Shown here piece by piece: positions 1-9,400 of a DNA stretch of 64,000 bases. Positions within the stretch are counted from its first letter, which is position 1; each line of letters opens with the position of its first letter. This DNA is from CAZLFA01 sp964558665 (GTDB lineage Bacteria; Desulfobacterota; Syntrophia; Syntrophales; PHBD01): assembly GCA_964558665.1 (NCBI GenBank), contig CAZLFA010000011.1, forward strand, positions 12,754 through 76,753, written 5' to 3'. The translations under genes were made by a program, and so were the position numbers. The notes under the pieces are model-generated. The model did not search any database. It saw only the letters and a program-made list of their open reading frames with translations, and was not told where the DNA came from.

Positions 1-1382
1 GCTGTTTCCTCCGAATTTGCCGCGTTCTGCTGGACGACCTTATCCAATTCCACAGTCGTTGAACTTATCTGGCTTACCCGCATGCTCAGCTCTTTGCTGG
101 CATTGGTTATGTCAAGCATCTTGTCGCCCATGACGGTTGCCGATTCCACGATCTCTTCAAAATTGTCATTTATTCCCTTTATACCCTGTGATGTCTGAAT
201 GACGCGCTTTATATTGCTGTCCAGCTTATCACGGGTGTTCTTCGCAGCATCCGCGGCACGGATGGCCAGATTCCTGACTTCTTCAGCCACGACGGCAAAC
301 CCGACCCCGGCATCACCCGCTCTGGCGGCCTCCACAGCCGCGTTCAGGGCAAGCAGATTAGTTTGAAAGGCAATCTCGTCAATCGTCTTGATGATCTTCA
401 GCATTTCACTGGCATCGTCTTCGATCTGCCGCATACCCTGCGTCATCTCCACCAGCGACTTGAGCGACTGCCCTGATTTTTCGATGTTCTGCTTCATAAG
501 ATGGTCGGCGCCTGCCGTCAGTTTAGCAACATCCGTACTCATGTTCGCCATTTCTGACAGAGACTCGGACGTATTCTCCAGTCCCGCCGCCTGTTCGCTC
601 GCCCCTTCCGCCAGATGCTGGCTTGCCTCGGAAACTTGAGAAGATGCAGTTATCAACTGACTTGCCGCCTGCTTGAGCCGATTGCTTATGATATTCAGTT
701 TGCCGGACATATAACGTGCAGCCAGATAACAGAACACTATCGCCAAGAGCAGGATGCTCAACTGAATACCCAGAATGACCATGCTGTTTTGTTTGCCGAC
801 GGCTTGCAGATTATGAGCCGTTGCCAGGATTTCATCCTCATAGGAACCGGCGCCAATGATCCAGTCAAGCGGCTTATAGTGAACCAACCGGGCAAGCTTC
901 ATCCTCGCCTCTTTGTCACCCTGATTCTTCCACGGATACCTCAATTCTCCTACAGTGCCCGGCTTAAGCGTCGTCGCTTTCCTGATAATCTCCTGGACGA
1001 AGAAATTGCCGTCAGAATCCTTTGCCTGCCAGATGTTTTCACCATCACGCTTCCCTTCCATGGAAACGATGTAGTTGCCCTTTGAATCAAGAACGTACAC
1101 ATACCCTGTCGTCCCTATCTTGATTGTCTTCATATAGTCCTTCAGATTCTTCTCCGCCGCGGCGTCTCCCCCTGCCGGCAGCATGAGGCACATTGCATAG
1201 AGGTTCTGGACCGTATGGTCAAGATCGATTCTGGCGGCTTTGACGCTCTCATCCGTTACGGTCTTCATCATCTGATTGTTCTGGTAAAATACAATGACGG
1301 AAATAATCAGCAGCGGGATTGCTGTAAGTAAAATTCCTCCGACAACAAGCTTAACCTTAAACGACTGTTGCAGCATCGACAT
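1..1382 (-). CDS. Methyl-accepting chemotaxis protein, C-terminus cut by window edge
   Basis: Membrane chemoreceptor that senses a small ligand outside the membrane and signals to a CheA/CheW array. The ATG at 1382 has GGAGG 8 nt upstream. The visible 460 residues show an N-terminal membrane helix, a single-Cache-like periplasmic domain (about residues 35-190, with GTTGYVYVLD and YKPLDWIIGAGSY motifs), a second membrane helix, and the coiled-coil signalling domain with the conserved hairpin tip IDEIAFQTNLLALNAAVEAA. No clear canonical HAMP domain was recognised. The reading frame is open at position 1, so the last part is missing. It is the last gene of a minus-strand signalling cluster; no cheA or cheW is in the window. 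Confidence 0.93.
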   Translation of the reverse strand, partial: MSMLQQSFKVKLVVGGILLTAIPLLIISVIVFYQNNQMMKTVTDESVKAARIDLDHTVQNLYAMCLMLPAGGDAAAEKNLKDYMKTIKIGTTGYVYVLDSKGNYIVSMEGKRDGENIWQAKDSDGNFFVQEIIRKATTLKPGTVGELRYPWKNQGDKEARMKLARLVHYKPLDWIIGAGSYEDEILATAHNLQAVGKQNSMVILGIQLSILLLAIVFCYLAARYMSGKLNIISNRLKQAASQLITASSQVSEASQHLAEGASEQAAGLENTSESLSEMANMSTDVAKLTAGADHLMKQNIEKSGQSLKSLVEMTQGMRQIEDDASEMLKIIKTIDEIAFQTNLLALNAAVEAARAGDAGVGFAVVAEEVRNLAIRAADAAKNTRDKLDSNIKRVIQTSQGIKGINDNFEEIVESATVMGDKMLDITNASKELSMRVSQISSTTVELDKVVQQNAANSEET

Positions 1383-1563
1383 GATAATATCCTCCTTTTC
1401 CTGAGCTTACGTATTTTGATTTACTGATATATTGTCGTGTCTTCCCGTTTCAGAGAAAACCTGTCTTCAATCTGAAGATTCCATCCCGGCGGTCTTTCAA
1501 CTGTGTCACTGCACGGGATGCAGCTTTGCATCTTTATCCGCGGACAAGTATTCTGCGGCCTGA

Positions 1564-1866
1564 TCACTTGCCGGAGATGGTGAATATTGTTTCCAGCTTC
1601 AGTTCATGAAAAAGCTGCAGAATATCATTTTGCACATTCACCAGCAGGACCCTCCCTCCCTGCATGGCAATGTTCTTGTAGAAAAGGAGGAGCTTTCCTA
1701 TTCCCGAACTGCCGATGTAGGATACATCAGACATGTCTATGGTCACTTCCTTGAGAGCAGCCAGTTCTCGAAGTTTTGCCTTCAACGCCTCGGCCCCCTT
1801 TTCATCAACGTCACCCCTGATTTCAACTCTCCCGCTATTTTCATTCCGGCTTACTGTGATTTCCAT
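1564..1866 (-). CDS. STAS-domain anti-sigma-factor antagonist (SpoIIAA/RsbV-like)
   Basis: Small cytoplasmic partner-switch protein of 100 residues, the usual length for a single STAS domain. The phosphorylation motif YIGSSGIGKLL is intact, with Ser54 matching the phosphoserine of SpoIIAA. In this family the unphosphorylated form binds an anti-sigma kinase or another target, and phosphorylation releases it. It starts 33 nt after the end of the PP2C/HATPase protein on the same strand, with a strong AAAGGAG ribosome site, so the neighbour is probably both its kinase and its phosphatase. The final target is not visible in the window. Confidence 0.93.
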   Translation of the reverse strand: MEITVSRNENSGRVEIRGDVDEKGAEALKAKLRELAALKEVTIDMSDVSYIGSSGIGKLLLFYKNIAMQGGRVLLVNVQNDILQLFHELKLETIFTISGK

Positions 1867-1899
1867 ATGGCATCTCCTTTGCTTATTTATTGTTTCCGG

Positions 1900-4800
1900 T
1901 CATGATTGCTTTTCCCGTCTCCAGATATTGAACGTTGAAGCCGGCTTCCTTGTATTAAAACCATCCGCATGCCTTGAAAAATAGGCGATCAGGTGTCTTC
2001 CGCCGCTAAGCCATTCCACCTCTTCCGTCAGCAGCCGGATAAGGAAGTTGCCGCGGCCGTCCGAATTCAAAATATTCTGCATATCCGTCGGATCATAGCT
2101 CCTCTCTGAATCGAATCCGTCCCCTTCATCTATAACTTCGAGAACAGCGTCATTACCGTAACGTCTGCGGACGCTTATTTTTTTCAGCGGGTTCTGTTTG
2201 TTTCCATGGCGCCATGCGTTAGCCAGGGCCTCTTCCAACACCATCCTCAATCTCGTCTCCGGTGAGGCAAATCCCCTGTCCAGCCATTCTTTCCGCATTT
2301 TTTCCAAAAGCCCGTTAAGACAACCGGTGAATTCGTCGACATCACCGGGGCACACAACATCCTCAATGCTGTCCGTGCTGTCTTCCAGCTCCAGCCCCAG
2401 CAGAGTGATGTCGTCCCTGCCGTCCCGGGAAGCGGCTGAGGTATCCGGACCGCTGCCCTTGGCTGCGCTGAAGAGCATTTTCATGATTATCGATACGGGA
2501 AGGCGGGGGTCGGTCTTTACTATGGATGATGCTATAGCGACTATGTCATCCGTGCGCAGAACCGGTTTTCCATAACTGCGGGGAAGATCGGCAAGACCGT
2601 CCGTATAGAATATAAGTTTATCGCCTGTCTCGAGAGCAATTTCACCGGCGTCAAAAGCGATCTCCTTGCAGAATCCGATCGGAAGATTTCCGCCGTCCCC
2701 TTCGACGCCCGGCAGAGAGATAACTTCCCGGCCACGAATCAGCAGGAAAGGAGGATGACCTGCCGATGTAAAGCGCATTTTCATGTCTTGATGATGAATT
2801 TCAGCATTGATGGCCGTAAAGAAGTTATCCTCTCCGAAAAAGCTCAGGTTGCATATTTCCTCGTTCAAGCGGGTGACGACATGCTCAACCGCCGTGTCGG
2901 TCTTGTTTACCAGCAGGGCATTATGAATGAGGTCGGTTACAATGCTTCGCAGGATGCAGCTTACTTCATGCCCCGATTGATCTTTCAGGCTGACTACCGA
3001 TTTTTGCATTCCCGGGTACCATTTGGTAAAATTCTTGACGAAAAAATGGTCCCCGCCCTCCGCATAACAGGGCACATACTCGGAAGTGACAAACAGATCC
3101 ACGCCGCCGGCAAGTCTGGTGTGCCGGTAAGGCCGCGGATTGATCATGGCAAGGATGTTTTTAGCCAGGTCGATATTGACATCCTGCTTCTGCAGAAGAT
3201 CCTTGAGATAGCTGTTCGCCGTCATCAGTTCACTTGTGCGTTCGGCAACCCGGGTTTCCAGTTCGGCATGAGCTTTTTGCAGCGACTGCTGCGCCTTCTT
3301 GTGCTCGGTTATATCCGCAAGCGAGGCGACACTTTTCGTTGTCCCGGGAATCATGTCGATATTTATATAGATATCCCTGACCACGCCGTTGATGTCTTTA
3401 AGCCTGAATTCATACTGCTTCAATGCTGATTCCGGACGGGAACGGCGTTTCCGGTGCATTCCCAGCATCTCCTCAAGGTTCTCGGGAACGACAAACTCCG
3501 TCCATTTCTTTTTTCCCTCTATCTCCTCTTTCGAATAACCGGTAAGCCTTGTAAACTCGTTATTCACCAGAGAAATTGTTGTGTCCTTTTCTATTATCAG
3601 CATGGCGGAGCCGGTGTTTTCAAATACAGTGCGGTACTTCGTTTCCGAATCCCGCAGTTCCCTGTTTTTCTGCGCCCGCACAATTTCAATGGCGGCAAGA
3701 TTACCGAAAAGCTGTATGGTATCCAGATCATTTTGTGAAAACTCGGTCAGCCTGCGGTTAGCTACATGGAGATAACCCAGAACAAGCTCCCCGGCCTTGA
3801 CCGGCACAGCCATTATCGAGACTATTCCCTCATCGATGACTGTTTCATCAACTAAACGCCTTATTTCCCTGTTCCTGACATCTTTACCGGCAGAATCCTC
3901 CCCGGCGGAATTTCCACGTTTCCCGACTATGGGCAGGTGCAGATGCTTGAATGCATCCGACTCGATGCCGAAGAAAGAATGCATGCATAAGTGCTTATGC
4001 GTTTCATCCGCGTAGACGATAAAGGCGACATCCGCGCCCACGATGGTTCGGCTTTTTTCCACGATGAAGGCCAGATTGTCTTCAAGGCTCTTCTCCGCCG
4101 ACATATGGAGAGCCAGGTCATAAAGCACGTTGAATTTTCCCAGTTCGTTCTTGAGCCTGAACTCGATGTCCTTAATATGCGTAATGTCACGAATGCTTTC
4201 AATTGCCCCTATTATTTCCCCCTGTGAATCGTAAAAGGGTTTGGCTATGCCCCAGAGATACACCTGCTTCCCTTTCAGGGAGACCACATGGGATTCGGCG
4301 ACCAGCGCATCTCCCCTCTGGACAACATCCAGATATCTGTTGTCCTCCCGCTTTGAGGGATCAACGGCTAAGTCGATAAGGATCGGCTGCCTTACGCCGT
4401 AAAAGGGAAGGGAGTATTCATAATCACCCCTGCCCAGGATATGCTGCATATCGACACCGGTAAGTTCCTCCATGGCGCGGTTCCAGACAATGACGCGGTT
4501 CTGCCTGTCGATAACAAAGGTGGGATCGGGAAGAAAATTAATAACCTCGGCAAGAATATACTCCGACCGCTGCTTTGCCTCTTCTGCCCGGACCCGTTCG
4601 TTTATTTCGGATTTAAGATCCTCGTACGCCTGAGAGAGCTCCCCTGTACGTTCCTGAACACGCTGTTCCAGTTGCACGTTCATATTCGCGACGGCATCTT
4701 CAGCGATTTTTCGTTCCGTAATGTCATGCAGAATGCCGACGACGTGCGTGATCTTTCCCGCCTCATTTCTGACAACTCTGGCGTTATCCTCCATGAAGCA

Positions 4801-5175
4801 GGTTTTTCCGTCAGCGGTCAGCATTTTTATTGTAATGGGTATTTCATCGCCAAAGGCAATGCGCCTCTTGTGGACATGGAAGACATTTTCACGATCGTCA
4901 GGATGAACGAACTCTATGATATTACGACCCACGATTTCGGATGAGCGATATCCGTAACATTCGATATTGCTTGTAACATAATTGAGACACCCCTCCGTAT
5001 TGTAGGTAAAGACAACATCGCGGAGGTTTTCTACAATCGCCCGGTAACGAGCCTCGCTTATCGCAAGCGATTCTCTGATAGCCTCGATGTCGGCCACCTT
5101 GTTCTCCAGCTCTTTTATTCTGACTTTGAGAATACTGACGTCATCCGGAGATATATTAGCGGATTCGCATGCCAT
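1900..5175 (-). CDS. PAS/GAF sensor with fused PP2C (SpoIIE-type) phosphatase and RsbW-like HATPase
   Basis: Multidomain cytoplasmic switch protein of about 1091 residues. In order: PAS with PAC (about 45-160), coiled coil, PAS (about 210-335), GAF (about 355-510), PAS (about 515-640), coiled coil, PP2C/SpoIIE phosphatase (about 690-900) and a C-terminal GHKL ATPase (about 955-1075). The phosphatase metal motifs are readable (EGGD, DQSGH, SAGHPP, YTDG, DDITLL). The ATPase has the RsbW-type N box EEALANAWRHG and the G1 motif DEGDGFD. A GTG at 5181 is also in frame; the ATG at 5175 fits the AGG ribosome site better. Opposing kinase and phosphatase activities on one chain beside a STAS gene parallel the SypE/SypA and HsbR/HsbA systems. 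No membrane segment was seen. Confidence 0.93.
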   Translation of the reverse strand: MACESANISPDDVSILKVRIKELENKVADIEAIRESLAISEARYRAIVENLRDVVFTYNTEGCLNYVTSNIECYGYRSSEIVGRNIIEFVHPDDRENVFHVHKRRIAFGDEIPITIKMLTADGKTCFMEDNARVVRNEAGKITHVVGILHDITERKIAEDAVANMNVQLEQRVQERTGELSQAYEDLKSEINERVRAEEAKQRSEYILAEVINFLPDPTFVIDRQNRVIVWNRAMEELTGVDMQHILGRGDYEYSLPFYGVRQPILIDLAVDPSKREDNRYLDVVQRGDALVAESHVVSLKGKQVYLWGIAKPFYDSQGEIIGAIESIRDITHIKDIEFRLKNELGKFNVLYDLALHMSAEKSLEDNLAFIVEKSRTIVGADVAFIVYADETHKHLCMHSFFGIESDAFKHLHLPIVGKRGNSAGEDSAGKDVRNREIRRLVDETVIDEGIVSIMAVPVKAGELVLGYLHVANRRLTEFSQNDLDTIQLFGNLAAIEIVRAQKNRELRDSETKYRTVFENTGSAMLIIEKDTTISLVNNEFTRLTGYSKEEIEGKKKWTEFVVPENLEEMLGMHRKRRSRPESALKQYEFRLKDINGVVRDIYINIDMIPGTTKSVASLADITEHKKAQQSLQKAHAELETRVAERTSELMTANSYLKDLLQKQDVNIDLAKNILAMINPRPYRHTRLAGGVDLFVTSEYVPCYAEGGDHFFVKNFTKWYPGMQKSVVSLKDQSGHEVSCILRSIVTDLIHNALLVNKTDTAVEHVVTRLNEEICNLSFFGEDNFFTAINAEIHHQDMKMRFTSAGHPPFLLIRGREVISLPGVEGDGGNLPIGFCKEIAFDAGEIALETGDKLIFYTDGLADLPRSYGKPVLRTDDIVAIASSIVKTDPRLPVSIIMKMLFSAAKGSGPDTSAASRDGRDDITLLGLELEDSTDSIEDVVCPGDVDEFTGCLNGLLEKMRKEWLDRGFASPETRLRMVLEEALANAWRHGNKQNPLKKISVRRRYGNDAVLEVIDEGDGFDSERSYDPTDMQNILNSDGRGNFLIRLLTEEVEWLSGGRHLIAYFSRHADGFNTRKPASTFNIWRREKQS

Positions 5176-5236
5176 GTTCACCTGATATGTACCTCACCGG
5201 TATTTTGCCGCGGCTGACAATCTCTGTTCACGCTTT

Positions 5237-6391
5237 TCAGGATTGAAAGAGCCTCATTATTTTCTCACTGGAATGTACAGTCGGCATTTTTATGGTGTCC
5301 ACGTGAGGATCAGCATAATCATCAGCCGTTATGCGGAATTTATCCTTTGCAATCATAAAAGCCGACAGAACATCGCTGTCAAAATGTTCGGGTCTTGTGT
5401 GATCATCACCTTCCATGATGATCTTAACAGCCTGCTCATGGTTAAAGGGATGTTTATATATCCTGCGGCTGGTCAGCGCATCATAGACGTCAGCCAGCGC
5501 CATCAGCCTGCCGGAAACAGGAATATCGTCGCCGGCAAGCCCCAGATAACCGGAGCCGTCCGCCCTTTCATGATGAGTGAAGGCGATCTCTCCTGCGTGT
5601 TTCAGAAAATCGGAGGAAACATATCCGGCCACTTCAATCTCGATTTTCAGGATGGAGTCCCGTCCGATCTCCACATGGTTTTTCATGATCTGAATTTCAT
5701 CGTTTGTGAGTTTGTCGGGCTTGAACAGAATGCGATCCGGTATGCCGACCTTTCCGATATCGTGAAGCTGGGCCGACTTGCTGATCACGCGGATATTTTC
5801 ATCAGTAAGATAGTCTCTGTATTTCGGGGTTGCTTTCATCGCTTCGGCCAGATGCTGCACATAGAACTGAGTCCGCTTGATATGCCTTCCGGTTTCTATG
5901 TTCCTGTATTCTGCAAGGGTCGCCAGCCCGTAAATGATGGCATCCCTGGTCAGGGCGAGCTCACGCGTTCTCTCATTCACAATCTCATCAATGTGATCTC
6001 TGCAGAGCTTGTGCATAATGTGACTGCGCAACCGTGACTTGAGCAGCGCCGGCCTTAGAGGTTTGTGTATATAGTCGACGGCGCCCAGCGAAAGACCCTT
6101 CTGTTCGTCATCTTCATCATCGCCTGAAGTGACGAAGATTACCGGGATGTCTCTGGTCCGCTTATCTGATTTAAGAATCCGGCATACTTCATATCCATCC
6201 ATGCCCGGCATCAATACATCCAGAAGGATGGCATCCGGCGGATTATCGCCGCCGGCCAGGTAAAGGGCCTTCCGTCCGTCAAGCGCTGCAATAACAGCAT
6301 ACTCATCACGTAGCGTTTCCATCATCACCTGGATATTATTCGGCGTATCGTCAACAATAAGCACCTTTTTTCGCCCCATGTCCTGATTCAT
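5237..6391 (-). CDS. Response regulator with HD-GYP-type phosphodiesterase domain
   Basis: 384 residues. The N-terminal receiver (about 8-125) has acidic DD at 14-15 and phosphoacceptor Asp58 in LLDVLMPGMDG. The HD-GYP domain follows (about 150-350) with HDIGKVGIPDRIL, NHVEIG, HHERADGSGYLG and ADVYDALTSRRIYK. HD-GYP enzymes hydrolyse cyclic di-GMP. The signature third residue is Leu (GYL) where most have Pro; the metal-binding His and Asp residues are kept, so activity is plausible. It begins 12 nt after the hybrid kinase ends, so the kinase and its HPt domain are the likely phosphodonor. Start ATG 6391 has GGAG 8 nt upstream. Confidence 0.95.
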   Translation of the reverse strand: MNQDMGRKKVLIVDDTPNNIQVMMETLRDEYAVIAALDGRKALYLAGGDNPPDAILLDVLMPGMDGYEVCRILKSDKRTRDIPVIFVTSGDDEDDEQKGLSLGAVDYIHKPLRPALLKSRLRSHIMHKLCRDHIDEIVNERTRELALTRDAIIYGLATLAEYRNIETGRHIKRTQFYVQHLAEAMKATPKYRDYLTDENIRVISKSAQLHDIGKVGIPDRILFKPDKLTNDEIQIMKNHVEIGRDSILKIEIEVAGYVSSDFLKHAGEIAFTHHERADGSGYLGLAGDDIPVSGRLMALADVYDALTSRRIYKHPFNHEQAVKIIMEGDDHTRPEHFDSDVLSAFMIAKDKFRITADDYADPHVDTIKMPTVHSSEKIMRLFQS

Positions 6392-6403
6392 CTGCCGGCT
6401 CCG

Positions 6404-9400
6404 TCATGACATTAATGCAGTATTCATAAACTCAAGATCTCTTCTGGCGTTATCGGTATCGTAAACGAGAAGATTCTTTTTCAGTTGTTCATACTTTTCG
6501 GCAAGCGTAGTCCCCTGCAAAAGCATGCCCAGAGGATTCAGCGCATCCATTGCCTTCGGCAAATCCGTTTCCAGCGTGACAAGCATCTCACTGATGATCT
6601 CGTTCACGGATTTCCCATCCGGTATGCAGACATTTTCGGATCCGGAACGAGCATGATACCGGTCCAGGTATTCTCTTAAGACCGATATTGCACCGCTTAA
6701 ATGATGATCGAAATCGGCAATCAGTTCCTCCCATGCCTCCTTCCTGACATCCTTTATGGCCTTCTCAAGGCCTCTGGAACTCCACTGAAGTCGCTTCGCT
6801 CCAATAAGTCCCGCCACAGACTTCATGGAATGTGAGATGCGCAGCGCCTTTTCCCGATCGCCCTTCTGTATGGCTTCACGAACGGCATGTGCATCATCGG
6901 CATGGTTTTCAACAAACGACTGAATTGCCTTCAGATATAATCTTGCGTCTCCCTGCATCATTCTTGTCACCGACTCTCTCACGGCAATACCCGGCAATTC
7001 TTCAGGAAGAGAATCATCCACGGCTTCCCGCCCCGACTTTTGCAAGGGAATGGCCATTCGCTGACCGGGTTTGATCCACTTGAGAAGCATGGCATGAAGA
7101 TTTTCAGGATTGATCGGCTTTGAGATGTAATCATTCATGCCGGACAGGAGACACTCTTCCCGGTCCCTGGACAGGACATGCGCCGTCAGGGCAATGATCG
7201 GCAGGTCCTTCAGATCAAGCCTGCGGCGGATGATCCTTGCGGCCTCATAACCATCCAGCAGCGGCATCTGCACATCCATAAGCACAATATCGAATATGCC
7301 CTGCTTTGCTTTTTCCACGGCTTCCAGGCCGTTGCCTGCCAGGCTTACAACCAGTCCCGCCTTTTCAAGCAGTTCTTTCGCAACCTGCTGATTCAGTTCA
7401 TTGTCCTCTGCAAGCAGCACCTGCGCTCCGGCAATGCCTGCCAGATGAACGGAGGGTTTATGATCTTCTGCTGCCGTACAGGGGGTTATCCTCTCCTTTC
7501 CAAAGAGAACCATGATTGTATCAAGCAGAACAGAGGGCGAGATCGGTTTGAGGAGAAATCCGTCAAGCCCGGCTTTTTCCGCCCGGGTTCTTATGTCTTC
7601 GTAGCTGTAAGCCGTCGCCATGAGAATTTTCGGAATATTCTTCAGTTTCAGATAGCTTTTTATGTATTGCGCCGCTTCAATTCCGTTTGTTCCCTGTAAT
7701 CTCCAGTCCATGATCACGAGGTCATAGGGCATGTCTGTGTCGGCTTTTTTTATCTCAGCTATGGCCTTCTCTGCCGAGGCGGTATCCTTTACTATGAGCC
7801 CCATGGCATCGAGCATTCCCTTCAATATCTGCCTCGCGGCATGGCTGTCGTCCACAACCAGAATTCGCAGTCCCTTCAGCTCCGCTGACGTTTCGACATA
7901 ATGTCTGGATGTCACGGCCCCGGCGCCGAAAACGGCAAAGAAACTGAAAATGCTGCCCTTGTATAATTCACTGTCGACGATTATTCGTCCGCCCATCATT
8001 TCCACAAGCCTCCGGCTGATCGCCAGCCCCAGACCCGTTCCCCCGTACTTGCGGGTTACCGATGAATCACCCTGCATGAAAGGCTGGAACAGTCTGCCCT
8101 GCTGCTCCTCCGTCATCCCGATGCCTGTATCGATTACGGAAAACTGGAGATGAATCTTCTCCTGCTCTCCTTCAAATTCACGTTTGACCAGTCTAGTTCG
8201 TATGATGACCTCGCCCTGCTCCGTAAACTTCACGGCATTGTTTCCCAGGTTGATGAGGACCTGTCCGAGCCTCAGCGCGTCTCCACTGAGAGACACAGGA
8301 ACATCGGGCGCTGTATCCACCAGAAGTTCCAGCTTCTTTTCCGATGCCTTCATGCCGATGATCGTCACGGCGTTATCCAGAACATCCTCAAGCATGAAGT
8401 CGGTTTCCTCTATATCGAGTTTGCCGGCCTCGATTTTAGAAAAATCGAGGATGTCGTTTATAATTCCCAGAAGCGATTGTCCCGCCGATTCTATCTTGTG
8501 CAGATAGTCGGCCTGTTTCCCTGTCAGATCAGTCTGCAGCGCCAGATGGGTCATACCCAGCACTGCGTTCATCGGCGTTCTTATCTCATGGCTCATATTG
8601 GCGAGAAACTCGCTCTTGGACTGTGTGGCCGCCTCGGCAACCTTCTTTGCCGCAACCAGTTCCGCTGTTCTTTCATTTACAAGCTCTTCCAGGCGGTTCC
8701 GGTAGTTCTCAAGGTCTATCTCCGCCCTCTTGCGCTCCGTTATATCCTCATAGACGACCACAACCCTGCCTTCCGAAAAATGATCGCCGATAGCCGAGAT
8801 ATTAATCCTGCAGACGATGTTTCTGCCGTCTTTCCTTATACATGTATATTCCGTGCTGTAATTTCTTTGATCCTTCATGGCGGAATAGAAAGTCATGCCG
8901 ATATCCTTGTAATCACTTTCGCTGCCATATAAAACCCTTGTCGTCTGGCCGATGAGCTCTTCGGGGGTCCATCCGAAAACCTGCTCAACCGCATCATTGG
9001 CAAAGACTATCCGGCGGTTATGCAGACCCATCACGGCATGGGGAATAGCAATCAGGATGGATGATTCCATTGCCTTCTGCTCCTCGATCTTCTCCATTGC
9101 CTCCTTAATTTCCGTAATATCCATCGAGTTGCCGAGGATCGCAGGTTTTCCTCCGAGATGGACGGAAGTGACCGTCTCCATAATCCAGCGGGTTTTTCCT
9201 TCTCTGGTAACTATCCTGAACTCATAGGGGGCTCTGCGCTTCCCCCGAAGCATTTTAACGGCATTGGCTCTGACCAGTTCACGGTCGTCATCATGAACAA
9301 TTGCAGTAGCGACGCGTCCGATCAATTCATGCGGGCCATATCCCGCGTATGAAGCGGCATTTGCATTGAGAAAGCTGAACTTTCCTTCCTGCACTATGTA

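Noticed and set aside
8150..8932. Long plus-strand frames opposite the big sensor kinases
   Set aside because: They are antisense to well-supported kinase domains and show no domain or ribosome site; they reflect GC-rich codon bias.
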